Shown piece after piece: positions 61,160 to 64,000 of a stretch of DNA of 64,000 nt. The translations under genes and the position numbers were made by a program. A model generated the notes under the pieces. The model saw only the letters and a program-made list of their open reading frames with translations. It did not search any database and had not been told where the DNA came from. The DNA is from JBHYGK01 sp051859045 (GTDB lineage Bacteria > Pseudomonadota > Gammaproteobacteria > Xanthomonadales > Xanthomonadaceae): positions 1 to 64,000 of the forward strand of contig JBHYGK010000003.1 of NCBI GenBank assembly GCA_051859045.1, written 5' to 3'. The first letter of the stretch is position 1. Each line of letters starts with the position of its first letter.

Positions 61160-61175
61160 GGACTGAATTTAGTCC
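61160..61175. promoter_or_regulatory. Palindromic operator of the phd-parE operon
   Basis: GGACTGAATTTAGTCC is a 16-base palindrome with one mismatched pair. It covers the -10 box of the operon (61166-61171). A second GGAC half-site lies just upstream on the minus strand within GGACCATATGAGGAC. Confidence 0.65.
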
Positions 61176-61194
61176 TCATATGGTCCGGAAACAA
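61166..61194 (-). promoter_or_regulatory. Promoter of the phd-parE operon
   Basis: Minus strand: TTGTTT (61194-61189), 17-base spacer, TAAATT (61171-61166). The region is markedly A/T-rich for this genome. The leader to the ATG at 61135 is about 25 nt. Confidence 0.7.
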
Positions 61195-61266
61195 TGGCCG
61201 CCCGTCATCCAGCCCCCCGGCCTCGCGTAGGCTGCCGGCTCGACACTCGCCGGATTTCCACGTTCG

Positions 61267-62172
61267 ATGGACGCAGCCTTCCCACGCATCACCCGCGCCG
61301 CCGCCTCCGACTGGGCCGCGGCGCAGCGCTTCGTGGACTTCCGCGGCTACGCCATCGCCGAGCGCGTGGACGACGGCGCAGGTGCCGCCGCGGCCACGCC
61401 GCTGCTGACGCTGCACGGCTTCCCGACGGCCAGCCTGGACTGGGTGCCGCTGTGGCCGGCGTTGACCGCGCGCGGGCCGGTGCTGGCCTTCGACCTGCTG
61501 GGCTTCGGGCGCAGCGCCAAGCCGCGCGGGCACGCGTATTCGCTGCTGGAACAGGCCGACCTGGCCGAGGCGCGGGTGCGGGCGCAGGGCTGGGCCGAGG
61601 TGGACGTGCTGGCGCACGACTACGGCGACTCGGTGGCGCAGGAGCTGATGGCGCGCGCGGCCGAGGGCCGGCTGCCGTTCCGGCTGCGCCGCGTGGTGCT
61701 GCTCAACGGCGGCATCGTGCCCGGCGCGCACCGCGCGCGGCTGGTGCAGCGCCTGCTGGCCGGGCCGCTGGGCCCGCTGGTGGCGCGCGCGCAGACCCGC
61801 GCGCGCTTCGGCGCCAGCCTGGCCGCGGTGTTCGCGCCGGCCACGCGGCCGGGCGAGGAGGAGCTCGACGTGTTCTGGGACCTGCTGCGCGCCGGCGGCG
61901 GCGTGCATGCGATGCCGCGGCTGATCCGCTACATGGACGAGCGCCGGCGCCACTACGACCGCTGGACCGGCGTGCTGCGCGCGCCGCCGTGCCCGTGTCG
62001 CTTCATCGACGGCCTGGCCGACCCGGTGTCGGGCGCGCACATGGTGGACGCGGTGCGCGCGCTGGCGCCGGCGGCCGACATCGTCGGCCTGCCCGGCGTG
62101 GGCCACTACCCGCAGCTCGAGGCGCCGGCGGCGGTGCTTGCCGCGACGCGGGCCTTCCTCGACGCCGCGTGA
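61267..62172 (+). CDS. Alpha/beta hydrolase, MEST-like
   Basis: 301 residues of the alpha/beta hydrolase fold. HGFP (50-53) is the oxyanion region. The nucleophile elbow is HDYGDS with Asp118 as likely nucleophile, instead of Ser. The acid may be Asp252 (ADPVSG), with His280 in GVGHYPQLE. An Asp nucleophile is shared by haloalkane dehalogenases, epoxide hydrolases and MEST proteins; HDYGD.VAQEL is most like MEST. The substrate is unknown. A TAGGCT at 61228-61233 may be its -10 box. Confidence 0.88.
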   Translation: MDAAFPRITRAAASDWAAAQRFVDFRGYAIAERVDDGAGAAAATPLLTLHGFPTASLDWVPLWPALTARGPVLAFDLLGFGRSAKPRGHAYSLLEQADLAEARVRAQGWAEVDVLAHDYGDSVAQELMARAAEGRLPFRLRRVVLLNGGIVPGAHRARLVQRLLAGPLGPLVARAQTRARFGASLAAVFAPATRPGEEELDVFWDLLRAGGGVHAMPRLIRYMDERRRHYDRWTGVLRAPPCPCRFIDGLADPVSGAHMVDAVRALAPAADIVGLPGVGHYPQLEAPAAVLAATRAFLDAA

Positions 62173-62187
62173 GCCCCGCGGCGGGCC

Positions 62188-64000
62188 TCAGCCCGCCTCG
62201 ACCCCGTCCACGCGCTGGAAGCCGCGCGGCAGCGCATGGCCGCGGCTGGCGCGGGCGCCGGCGTAGGCCTGCAGGTCGCTCCACTTCAGGATCAGCTTGC
62301 GCTGGCCGCAGAACAGCGTCAGCTCGCCGCCCTGGCGGACGCTGGCCACGTGCGCCAGCACTTCCTCGCCGTCCTTGAGCTTGGCCGCGGGGATGTTGAT
62401 GAGCTTGTTGCCCTTGCCCTTCTCCAACTCGGGCAGCTCGGCCAGCGGGAAGGCCAGCAGGTGGCCGGCGGTGGTGATGGCCACCAGCATGTCGGAGGCG
62501 GGGTCGGTGACCTGGGCCGGGCGCAGCACGCCGGCGCCGGCGTCCACGCTGAGCAGCTGCTTGCCGCTCTTGTTGCGGCCCACGAAGCTCTCGAAGCGGG
62601 TGACGAAGCCGTAGCCCGCGCCCGAGGCCAGCACGAAGCGCTGCTCGGCCTCGGCGGTGGCCAGCGCCACGAACGAGGCGCCCGGCGGCGTGGTGAAGCG
62701 GCCGGTCAGCGGCTCGCCGTTGCCGCGCGCCGAGGGCAGGGTGTGGGTGAGGGTGGAGTAGGCGCGGCCGGTGTCGTCGAGCGCCGCCACCTGCCAGGTG
62801 CTGCGGCCGCGCACGGCCTGCAGCAGCGCGTCGCCGTCGCGGTAGCTGAGGTTGGCGGCGTCGACCTCGTGGCCCTTGGCCGCGCGCGCCCAGCCCTTGG
62901 CCGAGAGCACCACGGTCATCGGCTCGCTGGGCACCAGGTCGGTCTCGGAGATGGCCTTGGCCTCGCCGCGCGCCACCAGCGGGCTGCGGCGCGCGTCGCC
63001 GAACTTCTTGGCGTCCGCCAGCAGCTCGTCCTTGACCAGCTTCTTGAGCTTGGCCGGCGAGGCCAGCTGGGCCTGGATGACGGCGCGCTCCTTGGCCAGC
63101 GCGTCCTGCTCGCCGCGGATCTTCATCTCCTCCAGTCGCGCCAGCTGCTTGAGCTTGGTCTCGAGGATGTACTCCGCCTGCTCCTCGCTGAGCCCGAAGC
63201 GCGCCATCAGCACGTCCTTGGGCTCGTCCTCGGTGCGGATGATGCGGATGACCTCGTCGAGGTTCAGGAACGCGACCAGCAGGCCCTCGAGCAGGTGCAG
63301 GCGGCGCTCGACCTTGCCGAGGCGGTGCTCGAGGCGGCGGCGGACGGTGGTGGTGCGGAACACCAGCCACTCCGCCAGCAGGTCGCGCAGCTGGCGCACC
63401 CGCGGGCGGCCGTCGAGGCCGATGATGTTGAAGTTCACCCGGAAGCTCTTCTCGAGGTCCGTGGTGGCGAAGAGGTGGTCCATCAGCTGCTCGGCGTCCA
63501 CGCGGTTGGAGCGCGGGATCAGCACGATGCGGGTGGCGTTGAGGTGGTCGGACTCGTCGCGGATGTCCTCCAGCCACGGCAGCTTCTTGGCGCGCATCTG
63601 CTGCGCGATCTGCTCGATCACCTTGCCCGGGCTGACCTGGTAGGGCAGCGCGGTGATGACGAAGTTGTTGTGCTCGCGCGTCCAGGTGGCGCGGGCGCGC
63701 ACGCTGCCGTGGCCGGTCTCGTAGATCTTCCGCAGGTCGGCGGCGGGCGTGATGATCTCCGCCTCGGTCGGGTAGTCCGGGCCGCGGATGTGCTCGCAGA
63801 GGTCGCGGGTGGTGGCGTCGGGATCGTCCAGCAGGCGCACGCAGGCGCTCACGACCTCGTTGAGGTTGTGCGGCGGCACGTCGGTGGCCATGCCCACCGC
63901 GATGCCGGTGGTGCCGTTGAGCAGCAGGTGCGGCAGGCGCGCGGGCAGCCAGGTGGGCTCCTCGAGCGTGCCGTCGAAGTTCGGCGTCCAGTCGACCGTG
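62188..64000 (-). CDS. parC: DNA topoisomerase IV subunit A, 3' part
   Basis: C-terminal portion (about 600 residues) of a type IIA topoisomerase A subunit; the 5' end lies beyond the window. The cut edge translates as TVDWTPNFDGTLEEP and continues LLLNGTTGIAVGMATDVPPHNLNEV. TVDW...TLEEP favours ParC over GyrA. Coiled-coil arms (LHLLEGLLVAFLNLDEVIRIIRTEDEPK, AEYILETKLKQLARLEEMKIR) are followed by a degenerate beta-pinwheel C-terminal domain. The catalytic Tyr region is not in the window. Confidence 0.93.
   Translation of the reverse strand, partial: TVDWTPNFDGTLEEPTWLPARLPHLLLNGTTGIAVGMATDVPPHNLNEVVSACVRLLDDPDATTRDLCEHIRGPDYPTEAEIITPAADLRKIYETGHGSVRARATWTREHNNFVITALPYQVSPGKVIEQIAQQMRAKKLPWLEDIRDESDHLNATRIVLIPRSNRVDAEQLMDHLFATTDLEKSFRVNFNIIGLDGRPRVRQLRDLLAEWLVFRTTTVRRRLEHRLGKVERRLHLLEGLLVAFLNLDEVIRIIRTEDEPKDVLMARFGLSEEQAEYILETKLKQLARLEEMKIRGEQDALAKERAVIQAQLASPAKLKKLVKDELLADAKKFGDARRSPLVARGEAKAISETDLVPSEPMTVVLSAKGWARAAKGHEVDAANLSYRDGDALLQAVRGRSTWQVAALDDTGRAYSTLTHTLPSARGNGEPLTGRFTTPPGASFVALATAEAEQRFVLASGAGYGFVTRFESFVGRNKSGKQLLSVDAGAGVLRPAQVTDPASDMLVAITTAGHLLAFPLAELPELEKGKGNKLINIPAAKLKDGEEVLAHVASVRQGGELTLFCGQRKLILKWSDLQAYAGARASRGHALPRGFQRVDGVEAG

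Overview
The window is 64 kb of chromosomal housekeeping DNA from a very GC-rich gammaproteobacterium. Gene order and protein sequences fit the Lysobacterales (Xanthomonadales: Lysobacter/Luteimonas/Xanthomonas-like). Supporting signs are the lpxD-bamA junction without skp, the short-chain-type LpxA acyl pocket, and several -10 boxes lying 6-8 nt from the start codon. I see no rRNA, tRNA, CRISPR array, insertion sequence or prophage. Protein families were recognised by eye from motifs; nothing was searched.

Layout. 1-17 kb (mostly +): leuS-lptE-holA-nadD, rsfS-rlmH, an unknown exported protein, maf-rng-yhdP, then tldD, a reversed darP (yjgA), pmbA and a small DUF4870 membrane protein. 17-20 kb (-): ispA, xseB, tilS. 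20-23 kb (+): an Old Yellow Enzyme, a MASE2-GGDEF diguanylate cyclase and a BASS-type transporter. 23-25 kb (-): an outer-membrane porin with a 142-residue PstS-like binding protein, divergent from a multi-HAMP chemoreceptor (+, 25-27 kb). 27-48 kb (-): a long envelope and translation cluster read rpsB, tsf, HDOD-GGDEF, pyrH, frr, uppS, cdsA, dxr, rseP, bamA, lpxD, fabZ, lpxA, lpxB, rnhB, dnaE, accA; many of its start/stop codons overlap by 4 bp. 48-54 kb (+): map-glnD-dapD-arsC-like-dapE. 54-64 kb: an orphan histidine kinase (-), asnB with its leader (+), NUDIX and penicillin-acylase genes (-), a parE-phd toxin-antitoxin pair (-), an alpha/beta hydrolase (+) and the 3' part of parC (-).

Most notable find. 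Upstream of asparagine synthetase (asnB) lies what looks like a complete trp-type transcription attenuator. It has a promoter, a 23-codon leader ORF with six Asn codons, a segment 1:2 pairing, a strong 2:3 antiterminator, and a 3:4 intrinsic terminator with a GCAA tetraloop and a U-run, followed by asnB with its own ribosome-binding site. I know of no described asparagine-specific attenuator of this kind in Gammaproteobacteria. Second-tier observations are overlapping divergent promoters for rpsB and map, a palindromic operator on the -10 box of the phd-parE operon, a set of predicted leaderless mRNAs, and an LpxA pocket residue predicting short acyl chains on lipid A.
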